Assembly: GCF_030580935.1 (NCBI RefSeq)
Contig: NZ_JAUQOM010000016.1
Coordinates: 1-47,762 of the forward strand
Reading direction: 5' to 3'
Source of the DNA: Sphingobium cyanobacteriorum
Lineage (GTDB): Bacteria; Pseudomonadota; Alphaproteobacteria; Sphingomonadales; Sphingomonadaceae
Length of the DNA stretch: 47,762 nt
In this document: in pieces, positions 8,403 to 16,267 of the stretch
Layout of the letters: every line of letters starts with the position of its first letter
Position numbering within the stretch: the stretch's first letter is position 1
Notes under the pieces: model-generated
Database searches by the model: none
What the model was told of the DNA's origin: nothing
The model's input: the letters and a program-made list of their open reading frames with translations, nothing else
Position numbers and translations under genes: made by a program

Positions 8403-9218
8403 ATGGCCAGCCCGGTCTCGATCGATAGGGGGTGGTGGGAGCATCTCACCCCAACCCCGATGCACAAGCTGCGCGCAGCGGTCGAACGGCAGCTGCGCGC
8501 CTGGTGCGAGACCGACTATGGCAAGTTCTGGCTTAGCAGCGCGCGAGAGCCAGGTGGTGTCATTAGGATCAACGCTGGCGACGCTATCCCGGATTTCCAC
8601 ATGGTCGCGATGCGCAGTGGCTTGAAGTTCGTCGCGCCGCAAAAGCGCATGCGCGAGGGACACCGGAACGTGTCCATCGGCACGGACGACTATAGGTCCG
8701 GTAAGCCTCAACAAGCCGGCGAGTTGATACTATCACCGGTGATCCGCCTCGACCTCGTCAGCGACCCGGCGCTCATGGCTGCGGCGCGCAGGTTCGACAT
8801 AAGCATGCCATCGGCGCACGTAACCGAACCGAGCATCCTGTTTTCGGCGCCTGCACACATCCTTATCAGGCCAAATGGCTGGCCAAAGAAGTCGTTCGTC
8901 CTCTACCAGCATATCTTCGGCGAGGGCAGTTCCTACCCCGTAGATGGTTACTTCTACGTCGGCATAACGACGCGGAGCTGGAAGACCCGCTGGGCCGAGC
9001 ATCGACGCGCGATGCGCAAGGGCAGCAACTTGCTATTCCACCGCAAGCTGCGGGAGGAACTGGAGGCCGAACGGGTGACATACATCCACCACAAGGTAAT
9101 GGCCGTCACGACCAACGTTGAGGCGCTTTACGAAGCGGAGGCAGCGCTGGTGCGCGGCCATTGGGAAGATACAAGACGGCTCAACATGATCCCAGGCGGT
9201 CGGGCAGGTTACCGATAG
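8403..9218 (+). CDS. GIY-YIG endonuclease partner of the AAA_13 ATPase
   Basis: This 271-residue protein has a C-terminal GIY-YIG domain. DGYFYVGI (181-188) is the core strand pair, R196 and H200 in KTRWAEH supply the catalytic Arg/His positions, E244 or E246 (YEAEAALV) is the metal-binding Glu, and N261 (LNMIPGG) is the conserved Asn. All expected catalytic positions are present, so it should be an active DNA or RNA nuclease. The N-terminal ~170 residues match nothing I recognise and may be a targeting or ATPase-binding domain. The ATG lies 3 nt after the ATPase stop. In the Septu system an ABC ATPase is paired with an HNH nuclease; this pair looks analogous with a different nuclease fold. 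Confidence 0.85.
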   Translation: MASPVSIDRGWWEHLTPTPMHKLRAAVERQLRAWCETDYGKFWLSSAREPGGVIRINAGDAIPDFHMVAMRSGLKFVAPQKRMREGHRNVSIGTDDYRSGKPQQAGELILSPVIRLDLVSDPALMAAARRFDISMPSAHVTEPSILFSAPAHILIRPNGWPKKSFVLYQHIFGEGSSYPVDGYFYVGITTRSWKTRWAEHRRAMRKGSNLLFHRKLREELEAERVTYIHHKVMAVTTNVEALYEAEAALVRGHWEDTRRLNMIPGGRAGYR

Positions 9219-9245
9219 CTGCAGAGCGTTGGCTTGCCTGGTGGC

Positions 9246-12200
9246 TCAGCCCGGGACGGCAATGCCGACGATGATCGCCTCGGCGCCGTCCAGCGGCACG
9301 AACACCCGCGTCTTGTAGGCGATAATCTCGGTGAAGCAGCCCTTGGCCTTGAGCTCGGGAATGCGCGCGGCTTCGGCATCGACGATCTCGATCCTTCGGG
9401 AACCGTTCACGCGGGCTGTGCGGATCGTAAAATTGAGGGGATGCGGCGCCTTCCAAGTCCCGCCGCCGAGAATGGCGGCAGCAATCTTGGTCGGATCGGT
9501 CTGCGCCTTGCGGGCAACCCCAAGCTTCTCGAGGGTCGCATCGACGTAGAGGTCGTGGACATGACGGCCGAGCCAGGAGGCGCCGGACTTGTCGACGATG
9601 CGATTGACCGTAAGGTCTTCCTTGGGAAGCGCGCCCCAGATCGGCAGGAGCAGGCCCGTCGCGAGATAGACGGTCTCCGTGACCAGTTGGCTCTCGTCGG
9701 CGGCGTATTCCTCTTCCCACAGCGCGCTAAACCGGGACTTGGTGACGGGCTCCCAGGCGGACTCGTCGAGCCGGTCGGCGCGGAGGTACTCGCTGCGCAG
9801 CGGCCGCACGAGTTCGTAGCGGCGGATCATGTGACCTTCCTCGTCCATGTGCGAGGGCGCCGGAACCGCAAGCGCGACCTTGCCGGACTTGTCATTGCGC
9901 AGGAACAGCGGCTGTTCCTCATAGGATGCCATTTTGAGCACGCGCTCGAGCGAGAGGACCTTGCGCCGCTGGGTCAGCGACAGCTCAAGCAGGTGCGAGG
10001 TCGCGCCCGTCACAGGATCGGTCCGGATCACCGTGTCGGACAGCACCTCGCAGGCCTCGACCGGCACCGTCTCGACGCCGATATCGAAGGTGCCGGCTTC
10101 CTTGGCTGCCGAGACGCGGGTTTCGACAAGGGTCAGGAACTCGTCGAAGATGGCGTTCTGGACGGCGATCTTCATGGCGAGGATGCGGTTGAGCCAGCGC
10201 TGGATCGGCGGCAGATCCTCGCGCAGGACCCCGTCCTGATCGGTGAGTTCGAGCCCGCTCATCCGCTGGAACTCGGACAAGGTCGTGCTCTTGAGCTTGG
10301 CCGTCGCGAGCAGGCCGTACCAGTCGTGGAGCGCGTGCTTGGCGTAGATGCTCTCGAGGTTGTCGGACGCATCGAACATCCCCTGCCCGCCGGTCTGGCG
10401 CTGGCCGCGGGTCAGCGCGCCCAATGCATCGAGGCGCCGCGCGATGGTGCTGGTGAACCGGGCTTCGCCCTTGCAGTCGGTGGTAACCGGACGAAACAGT
10501 GGCGGGCAGGCCTGGTGGGTGCGGTGGGTGCGGCCCAACCCCTGGATCGCACGGTCCGCGCGCCATCCGGGCTCGAGCAGGAAGTGGACCCGGCGCTGCT
10601 GGTTCTTGGCATCGAGACTGGCGTGATAGCTGCGCCCCGTGCCGCCCGCATCCGAGAACACGAGGATGCGCTTGGCGCCGGTCATAAACGCAGTCGTCTC
10701 GGCAAGGTTGGTCCGGGGTGAGCGGCTTTCGAGGCGCTGTTGGCCCGATCCGTCACGGACGAGGCGTTTACTGCGCCCGGTGACTTCGGCCACCGCCGTC
10801 ACGCCGTAGTGCTCGAGCAGGGCATCAAGCGCGGTCGGGATCGGCGGCATGGCGCAGATATGCTCGATCAGGTCGGCGCGTGCGGCCTCGGCCTGCGGGT
10901 TGTGGACCGGGTTGCCGGCCTCGTCCCACATCGGACGCGAGCGCACGTCGCCGAGTTCGTCCTTGTATTCCTCCATCTGCCGGGTCGGGAAGGCCCGGGT
11001 GAGGTAATCGACGACATATTCCTTGCAGTCATAGGCTATGTCGAGCGCCTCACGCTCAGCCGGTTCCAGTTGATCGAGCCGCCGGTTGAGGATGGATTCC
11101 GCCGTGCTCACCAGTTGGACCACCACGCTGTCCCCCTCGCCCAGGTGATCGTCGATCGCAGGATAGATCGAGGGCAGCTTCAGCGAGAGCAGCACCTGTC
11201 CGAAGAAGCGCTGCTTGGTTCCCTCGAACCGGCTGCGGGCGGCCGCCTTGGCGCCGCTGTTGAGGGTCTTGTTCTCGAGCCCATCGACGATGCCGGTGAG
11301 TTCGAGCGCGGCCTCGAGGTTCTGGTGAATGATCGTCCAGGCCTCGCAATAGGTATCGTAGACCGCGATCTGCTCAGACGTCAGGTCATGGCGTAGGATG
11401 TCGTACTCTACCCCTGCGAAGCTGAGCGCCCGGGCTAGGTAGAGCCCGGAGGCCTTGAGGTCGCGGGCCACCAATTCCATCGCGGCAATCCCGCCGTCGC
11501 GGATTTCGCTGATGAACTGCTCGCGGGTTGCGAACGCCGTGCCCGGCCCCCACAGGCCGAGCCGGACCGCATAGGCGAGGTTGTTGACGTCCGATGCGCC
11601 GGTTGCCGAGGCATAGAGCACGCGGGCGCGGGGCAAAGTGTTCTGGAGCAGCACGCCGGCGATGCCCTGAAGCGAGCCCTGTTTTTGCCCCAATGCCCCT
11701 TCCCCGCCGGCGACGCCGCCCATTTCGTGGGCCTCGTCGAAGACGATCACGCCTTCGAAGTCCTCGCCGACCCAGCGGACAATCTGGTCGAGCCGGGTAT
11801 CTTCGACGCGTGAGCTGCGCAGCGTGCCATAGGGAACAAACAGGATGCCTTCGGGCGCGGTAATCTCCTCGCCGATCTTCCAGCGAGCAAGATCGAGAAT
11901 ATCAGACGGCAAGCCGCCGATCGCTGTCCAGTCGCGCTGCGCGTCTTCGAGCAGCGGCGCATTCTTCGAGATCCAGATGTGTCGGCGATTGCCCTTCAGC
12001 CACTGGTCAAGAATGCAGGCCGCAGCCTGCCTCCCCTTCCCTGCCCCGGTACCGTCGCCGAGGAAAAACCCGGTGCGGTAAAGTTTGCCGTCCGGGTCCT
12101 CCTTGAGCGAGACCTCGCCAGCAGGATGGCTGAAGCGGCCGTGGAGATCGCGGCTCCAGGCCTCGCCCGCATAAATCACGGTTTCGAGCTGGGCGGCGGA

Positions 12201-13463
12201 TAGCAGCCGCGCCGTGACGGTGCGTTCGGGCAATGAGGGCACGTAGCTGGGTTTTGGCGCGGCGATCGACGCCATGGCGGCGGATTCGACGAGGTGGGTT
12301 GGATGTTCGCCAGCTTCCGCGATCACCACGCGTGAAGGCCGGTAATCGGCATAGACCCCGCGCTGCTCGCCCATCGCGGCAGGTTCGTCCAGCACTTCGT
12401 AGGCGACGGGGCGGACGTCGTTGGTCTGGGGAGCTCGCACGATCACGGGCCGGGCTGGACCGGTCTTCACCGAGCGGAACAGGCTGAGCTTGGGTCGGGG
12501 CGCTGCCGACGGCGTCGGGTCGCGCAATGGCGCCCGGAGTGGCACGGTTGGCAGCGCGGCGAAGAGTTCGCCGACCGAGCTGCGGTTGATGGTCGATAGG
12601 CCGATCTCTCCCGGCACCTTGTCGATCACCAGCACGCGAACGGCGATACCGGTGCCGTGCTTGGCATAACCGCCCTTGTCCAGACGGAGCGAGAGGACGA
12701 CCCGCGCGCCTTCGAGGGTGCGCCGGAAGGTTTCTTCGTACTTGGCCGAGGGCGAGAACCAGTCGGGCATGATCGCAACGATCCGGCCACCCGGCAGCAA
12801 ATGGTCGAGCGCGGCCCGCAGGTGCCTGGCGGCGGTGTTCTGATCTTCCCCGCGCGATTGCGACACCGAAAACGGCGGGTTCATCAGAACAACGCTCGGC
12901 CGTTCAGTTCCGGAGAGCAGTGCGCTGAGTTTAGCGCCATCGTGGCGGTAGACCTTCTTGCCCGGAAATACGGCCTCGAGCAGGTCGGCGCGGGTTGGCT
13001 CAAGTTCATTGAGGATCAGATCCCTGACCGAGCCCTTGGCAAGCGAAGCGATGATCCCGGTGCCTGCGCTCGGTTCGAGCAAAATGTCATCGCTCGAGAG
13101 CCGCGTCAGATGAACTGCAAGACGGGCCAGCGCCGGCGGCGTCGAGAACTGCTGGAATTGGATCTGGTCCTCGCTGCGTACCGTGTGGGTCGGCAGTTCG
13201 CGCGCCAGCGCCTCCAGCGTGTGGATCGCCGCGCCGACGTCCATGCGGCCGACAAGCTCGGGAATGACTAGGGAGAGTGCTACTTCCAGCGCTTCGAAAC
13301 TGTCGCGCTGCTTCCAGGCACCTGCGGCGTCATTGCCGCCTGCACTCTCCGTCATGGCTTCGCCCAGAGCGGCGCGGTCGATCGGAACAGCGAGGAGCAG
13401 CTTGGCGGCAAGTGTGCGCGCAGCGCCGAGAATGGCGCTGGCGCGCGGAATCGTTGTGGTCAT
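9246..13463 (-). CDS. Strawberry-notch/DarB-like methyltransferase-helicase
   Basis: The 1405-residue protein joins an N-terminal adenine methyltransferase-like domain to a strawberry-notch-type SF2 helicase. The methyltransferase part has a SAM motif LEPSAGTG (129-136) and the catalytic NPPF (195-198). The helicase part has a Walker A-like GDGTGAGKGRQ (469-479) and DEAH (576-579), with conserved helicase C-terminal sequence after that. The ATG at 13463 has GGAG about 11 nt upstream; the ATG at 13499 would read through the leader hairpin and is less likely. Phage P1 DarB has the same architecture and protects incoming DNA from restriction, so an antirestriction or DNA-entry role is plausible but inferred. 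It is transcribed with the Toprim gene upstream, separated by a G-rich leader with a hairpin. Confidence 0.9.
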   Translation of the reverse strand: MTTTIPRASAILGAARTLAAKLLLAVPIDRAALGEAMTESAGGNDAAGAWKQRDSFEALEVALSLVIPELVGRMDVGAAIHTLEALARELPTHTVRSEDQIQFQQFSTPPALARLAVHLTRLSSDDILLEPSAGTGIIASLAKGSVRDLILNELEPTRADLLEAVFPGKKVYRHDGAKLSALLSGTERPSVVLMNPPFSVSQSRGEDQNTAARHLRAALDHLLPGGRIVAIMPDWFSPSAKYEETFRRTLEGARVVLSLRLDKGGYAKHGTGIAVRVLVIDKVPGEIGLSTINRSSVGELFAALPTVPLRAPLRDPTPSAAPRPKLSLFRSVKTGPARPVIVRAPQTNDVRPVAYEVLDEPAAMGEQRGVYADYRPSRVVIAEAGEHPTHLVESAAMASIAAPKPSYVPSLPERTVTARLLSAAQLETVIYAGEAWSRDLHGRFSHPAGEVSLKEDPDGKLYRTGFFLGDGTGAGKGRQAAACILDQWLKGNRRHIWISKNAPLLEDAQRDWTAIGGLPSDILDLARWKIGEEITAPEGILFVPYGTLRSSRVEDTRLDQIVRWVGEDFEGVIVFDEAHEMGGVAGGEGALGQKQGSLQGIAGVLLQNTLPRARVLYASATGASDVNNLAYAVRLGLWGPGTAFATREQFISEIRDGGIAAMELVARDLKASGLYLARALSFAGVEYDILRHDLTSEQIAVYDTYCEAWTIIHQNLEAALELTGIVDGLENKTLNSGAKAAARSRFEGTKQRFFGQVLLSLKLPSIYPAIDDHLGEGDSVVVQLVSTAESILNRRLDQLEPAEREALDIAYDCKEYVVDYLTRAFPTRQMEEYKDELGDVRSRPMWDEAGNPVHNPQAEAARADLIEHICAMPPIPTALDALLEHYGVTAVAEVTGRSKRLVRDGSGQQRLESRSPRTNLAETTAFMTGAKRILVFSDAGGTGRSYHASLDAKNQQRRVHFLLEPGWRADRAIQGLGRTHRTHQACPPLFRPVTTDCKGEARFTSTIARRLDALGALTRGQRQTGGQGMFDASDNLESIYAKHALHDWYGLLATAKLKSTTLSEFQRMSGLELTDQDGVLREDLPPIQRWLNRILAMKIAVQNAIFDEFLTLVETRVSAAKEAGTFDIGVETVPVEACEVLSDTVIRTDPVTGATSHLLELSLTQRRKVLSLERVLKMASYEEQPLFLRNDKSGKVALAVPAPSHMDEEGHMIRRYELVRPLRSEYLRADRLDESAWEPVTKSRFSALWEEEYAADESQLVTETVYLATGLLLPIWGALPKEDLTVNRIVDKSGASWLGRHVHDLYVDATLEKLGVARKAQTDPTKIAAAILGGGTWKAPHPLNFTIRTARVNGSRRIEIVDAEAARIPELKAKGCFTEIIAYKTRVFVPLDGAEAIIVGIAVPG

Positions 13464-13481
13464 GCGGAGAACTCCTGAGCT

Positions 13482-13532
13482 CGTGCCGATCAGCGGCACG
13501 CCCGCTCCAGCCCCCCTCCCCTCACCGCTTCA
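13482..13532 (-). promoter_or_regulatory. G-rich leader repeat and hairpin ahead of the helicase gene
   Basis: On the minus strand the sequence GTGAGGGGAGGGGGGCTGGA (13506-13525) begins at the Toprim stop codon. It is identical to the copy ahead of the ParB-like gene, and the preceding CTGAAGCG matches CTGAAACC there. It is followed by a 7-bp hairpin with arms CGTGCCG/CGGCACG (13482-13488 and 13494-13500, loop ATCAG), then the ribosome-binding site. The shared leader suggests coordinated control of these genes. Confidence 0.6.
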
Positions 13533-14364
13533 GAAGCTGCGCCCAGTCGTTCATGCGGCCCGGCGGCCAATCGGTCTCGATTGCAAGTCCGGCGCGTCGG
13601 TAGGATTCGGCTGCGCGATCGCGCGCCCGCCTGCCTTCGGCGTCGTTGTCGGCCAGCAGGATCACGGTTTCGACTGACGCCGGGATGTCGACCTGGTGGA
13701 AGCGTTTGGCACCCATGGTGGCCCAGGTCTGGATACCTGTGAGCGACGTATAGGCAGCCGCAGTCTCGAAACCCTCGCAAATGCCGATGGTCTTGCCTGG
13801 CGGGCCGTTGGTCCACGCCGCCCCGATAGCCTGACCGAGGACGCGCTTCTCGGTGTAAGCAGCTGTCGATGGATCGAGGAAAATACGCTGGATTGCGGCG
13901 ATCGCGCCTGCCTTTCGCAAAGCGATCAGGAGTGCCGGCTCGAAGCTCGCAAGCATCCCCTTCCCGCGTGGACAACGGGGGTGAAAGCGCAGGTCTTCCA
14001 GCGGTGCCCAGATCTGGCGCACCTCGCGCACATATCGCTCGGCTAGCGTTCTTTCGATTGAACGCGCGGATTGCCAGATGCCGAGGTGAATTCCGGTGCT
14101 GTGCCCGACGCTGGGGATCACACCAGAGGCATTGACGATCGGCAGTTCGGCGATACGCCGAAGAGATGTGAGTACGTCTCGGCTGTCGCAACCAGCGTGG
14201 CATGTTACGAGGATTGCTCGATCACCCTGGCGGATGGAAAGCGACGGGGTTCGGTCGGCATGGCAAGGGCACCGACACATTGCTGTATTGCCAGACCACG
14301 TGCCACCGAGGCGGGTAATGAGAGCGCGTAACTCTGACGTAGGGTTGTTGCTGACAAGGGGCAT
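13522..14364 (-). CDS. Zinc-finger and Toprim-domain protein (primase-like)
   Basis: This 280-residue protein has an N-terminal zinc finger built from C30, C32, C34, H35 and C55/H56/C59 (CRCPCHAD then CHAGC), as in CHC2-type primases. A Toprim fold follows, with the catalytic Glu in ICEGFETA (E197) and the metal-binding ADND (238-241). The combination is that of phage and plasmid DnaG-like primase fragments. No separate helicase domain is present, but the methyltransferase-helicase is the next gene. The stop codon lies inside the shared G-rich leader. A role in lagging-strand priming after transfer or in plasmid replication is plausible. The start ATG at 14364 has no strong Shine-Dalgarno. 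Confidence 0.85.
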   Translation of the reverse strand: MPLVSNNPTSELRALITRLGGTWSGNTAMCRCPCHADRTPSLSIRQGDRAILVTCHAGCDSRDVLTSLRRIAELPIVNASGVIPSVGHSTGIHLGIWQSARSIERTLAERYVREVRQIWAPLEDLRFHPRCPRGKGMLASFEPALLIALRKAGAIAAIQRIFLDPSTAAYTEKRVLGQAIGAAWTNGPPGKTIGICEGFETAAAYTSLTGIQTWATMGAKRFHQVDIPASVETVILLADNDAEGRRARDRAAESYRRAGLAIETDWPPGRMNDWAQLLKR

Positions 14365-14580
14365 AATCGCCCAACTCGTCCCTGCTCCCCTCCCTCATTG
14401 TGACTCTTGTGCCCCATTCTCGCCAGATGGAGGGTCCATGTTGGGTCACACGAATCGGCATTTGATCTTCTAAAAATCAATTTACACACGCCGCTGCTTG
14501 CAGCGGAAGGATTCATGATTCTAAGGATTCAGATTCACAGGCCTAAAAGAGGCGCTATTACAAGTGTTAATGGCCATATA
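14365..14580. other. Intergenic region left of the iterons
   Basis: This noncoding stretch separates the leftward Toprim gene from the rightward replication module. It holds a hairpin with arms CCGCTGC/GCAGCGG (14491-14506, loop TT) and a short direct repeat, AGGATTCA followed by GATTC, at 14508-14521 and 14524-14536. The 14440-14580 part is relatively AT-rich and could be the DNA-unwinding side of the origin. No perfect DnaA box was seen, and no convincing gene. Confidence 0.4.
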
Positions 14581-14685
14581 GCTGACCTCATGGGGGAATT
14601 TGCCTGACCTCGTGGGGGCAATAGCCTGACCCATCGGGGGAACTTGCCTGACCCTTTGGGGCCTTCCTGACTCATTGGGGGAATC
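14581..14685 (+). repeat. oriV iterons (five tandem 20-22 bp repeats)
   Basis: Five tandem copies start at 14581, 14602, 14624, 14646 and 14666. The consensus is roughly GCCTGACCYnTnGGGGGnAnTT, with the first three at a 21-22 bp period. A sixth, isolated copy lies at 14829-14850. Direct repeats of one helical-turn multiple directly upstream of a Rep_3 initiator gene are the hallmark of an iteron-controlled plasmid origin. The CCTGAC core recurs in the inverted operator before repA. Confidence 0.85.
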
Positions 14686-14828
14686 AAATGGATGTGCGTT
14701 CCCTGCCCCGCTGAAGTGAATATCTGAATCGCGAAGTCGTAGAAATCAAGGCGAGATTCGAAATTAGCCCAAAGGTACGCCGACTCGTGTTTGTCTGCGG
14801 CTTTCCTTGCCGTGTAGCTGCGTTTCTA

Positions 14829-14850
14829 TCCTGACCGTTTGGGGGTGGCT
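14829..14850 (+). repeat. Isolated sixth iteron copy
   Basis: TCCTGACCGTTTGGGGGTGG and the next two bases match the iteron consensus, but the copy lies 144 bp downstream of the tandem block. Isolated iterons near rep genes often serve in copy-number control by handcuffing or in autoregulation. The bases between (14686-14828) show no further repeat. Confidence 0.6.
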
Positions 14851-14863
14851 GCCACACTTGCAT

Positions 14864-14897
14864 CCTGACCTGACTTGACGAAGGAGGTCAGGTCAGG
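14864..14897 (+). promoter_or_regulatory. Inverted-repeat operator and promoter of repA
   Basis: The arms CCTGACCTGAC (14864-14874) and GTCAGGTCAGG (14887-14897) pair perfectly over 11 bp and each contain the CCTGAC iteron core. A -35-like TTGACG (14875-14880) lies in the centre. In iteron plasmids Rep dimers repress rep by binding an inverted iteron half-site. This arrangement fits exactly, so repA is predicted to be autoregulated here. Confidence 0.7.
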
Positions 14898-14940
14898 CAG
14901 CAAGCAAGGCTGGAGAATCACGCTCTGATCGAAATATGGC

Positions 14941-16101
14941 ATGGAAAGTGAAGTTGGCCAAATAGCCGAAGGTGTCGAAGAGGCCGCAGAGGAAGTATCT
15001 CCTGGCCGTGCCATGCGCGTTGCCGCAGCTCTAAAAGCCAAGGGCGGCGATGAATTCGCCAAGCCAGGCAGCATCATCGAAATCAAATTTGTCAAAGGTG
15101 AATCGCTCAGTCTCACGGCGTCTCGGCTACTAGCCTTGATGATCTTGACGGCGGGAGGAGATGCTTGGGAGGATCGGCCACACCGAATTCGCAAAGCTGA
15201 CATCCGGCGCGGGCACAAGGGCAATGAGCGGATCACCGACATGCTCCAGGAACTGCACCGAACGCTCTTCGCCGTTGATGACAAATCCTGGCGGGGAAAG
15301 AAGGCGACACTTCTGTTCTCATTGATCTCGCGGTCGCGGGAGGAAACGGAAGAAGAGGGCGGTGAAGCAGGTTGGATCGAATGGGAGTTCACGCCAGATG
15401 CGCGTAAGCTAATCCAAGCGTCCGAGACCTACGCCGTGCTGAACCGCCAAGCGGTCCTTGGTTTTCGTTCGAACTATGCGCTCAAGCTTTATGAACTGGG
15501 AGCCCTTCGCTTGCATCGTCGTCAGGCGACGTGGAGGGGGGACATGCAAGCGCTCCGAGCAGCCCTTGGTATTCCACCCGAGGTATACACCGACTTTGCG
15601 CAGCTTCGGCGCAAGGTGCTTGAGAAGGCCAAATCCGAGATCGACCAGTTGGCGCACTTCCGTGTCGAATGGCGCGAAATTCGGCAGGGTAGAACTGTGA
15701 CCGAGCTTGAATTCCGGTTTGAGCCGAAGGGTGCGCCGGAAGTCATCGAAACTGTCGCCGAACTGGATCGTCATTCGGCAGGTCGCCATGCGCGGCGCGA
15801 GGGAACGGTTGAGACTATCGCTGCGGGGCAGGGGGCTATTCCGGGGCCGAGCAAGGCAGTCGCAAGCAGAAAGCCACCTGAAGCCAGCTTTCCAAGAGGG
15901 TCGCTGCGCTACGGGGACACAGAATCCGAATTCCGCTCGATTGGCAGGGAGCATGGCGGGGGCTGGGATGTGGATATGATCGCCGATGGCTTTCGCTCCC
16001 ACATGGGTGAGCGATTGGAAAAGCTGCGGGGCGCAAAATTGATGGCGGCATGGAAGGGTTTTTGCGAGGGTTGGGTTAATCGCCGCGGCAGGCCCCAATG
16101 A
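14941..16101 (+). CDS. repA: Plasmid replication initiator (Rep_3 family)
   Basis: This 386-residue protein has two winged-helix domains as in Rep_3/RepB initiators. The first spans about residues 30-150 (with LTASRLLALMILTAGGDAW) and the second about 150-260 (SNYALKLYELGALRLHRR, LRAALGIPP, FRFEPKG). It would bind the iterons as a monomer to open the origin and the inverted operator as a dimer to repress itself. ATG 14941 is used. An in-frame TGA at 14926 excludes an upstream start; the nearest GGAG is about 25 nt away, so a start at Met 25 is also possible. The gene is followed after 166 bp by parA, giving the standard rep-par order. Confidence 0.9.
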   Translation: MESEVGQIAEGVEEAAEEVSPGRAMRVAAALKAKGGDEFAKPGSIIEIKFVKGESLSLTASRLLALMILTAGGDAWEDRPHRIRKADIRRGHKGNERITDMLQELHRTLFAVDDKSWRGKKATLLFSLISRSREETEEEGGEAGWIEWEFTPDARKLIQASETYAVLNRQAVLGFRSNYALKLYELGALRLHRRQATWRGDMQALRAALGIPPEVYTDFAQLRRKVLEKAKSEIDQLAHFRVEWREIRQGRTVTELEFRFEPKGAPEVIETVAELDRHSAGRHARREGTVETIAAGQGAIPGPSKAVASRKPPEASFPRGSLRYGDTESEFRSIGREHGGGWDVDMIADGFRSHMGERLEKLRGAKLMAAWKGFCEGWVNRRGRPQ

Positions 16102-16105
16102 CAAG

Positions 16106-16125
16106 AAATTGCACGCGTGCAATTT
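16106..16125. promoter_or_regulatory. Candidate parS centromere site 1
   Basis: AAATTGCACGCGTGCAATTT is a perfect 20-bp palindrome just after repA. Its 18-bp centre recurs between parA and parB at 17478-17497. Palindromic sites in a parAB locus are the usual ParB-binding centromere and are also used to repress parA. Confidence 0.75.
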
Positions 16126-16267
16126 GGCCCTCCCCCACCGAGTCAGGTTGAGGCTGACGAGCGCCAATTTGAGGCCTATTTGGCACCCTCACTTTCGAAA
16201 ATTGCGAATTTCTTGACCCAAAAGCGCAAGTGGGTGTAGCACACGCCCAATTGCGAAAGGTGGGCAT

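Noticed and set aside
9234..10721. A 495-codon plus-strand frame opposite the helicase gene
   Set aside because: It mirrors the helicase coding strand and shows no recognisable domain.
14407..14607. 66-codon frame spanning the origin region
   Set aside because: It runs into the first iteron and has no ribosome-binding site or domain.
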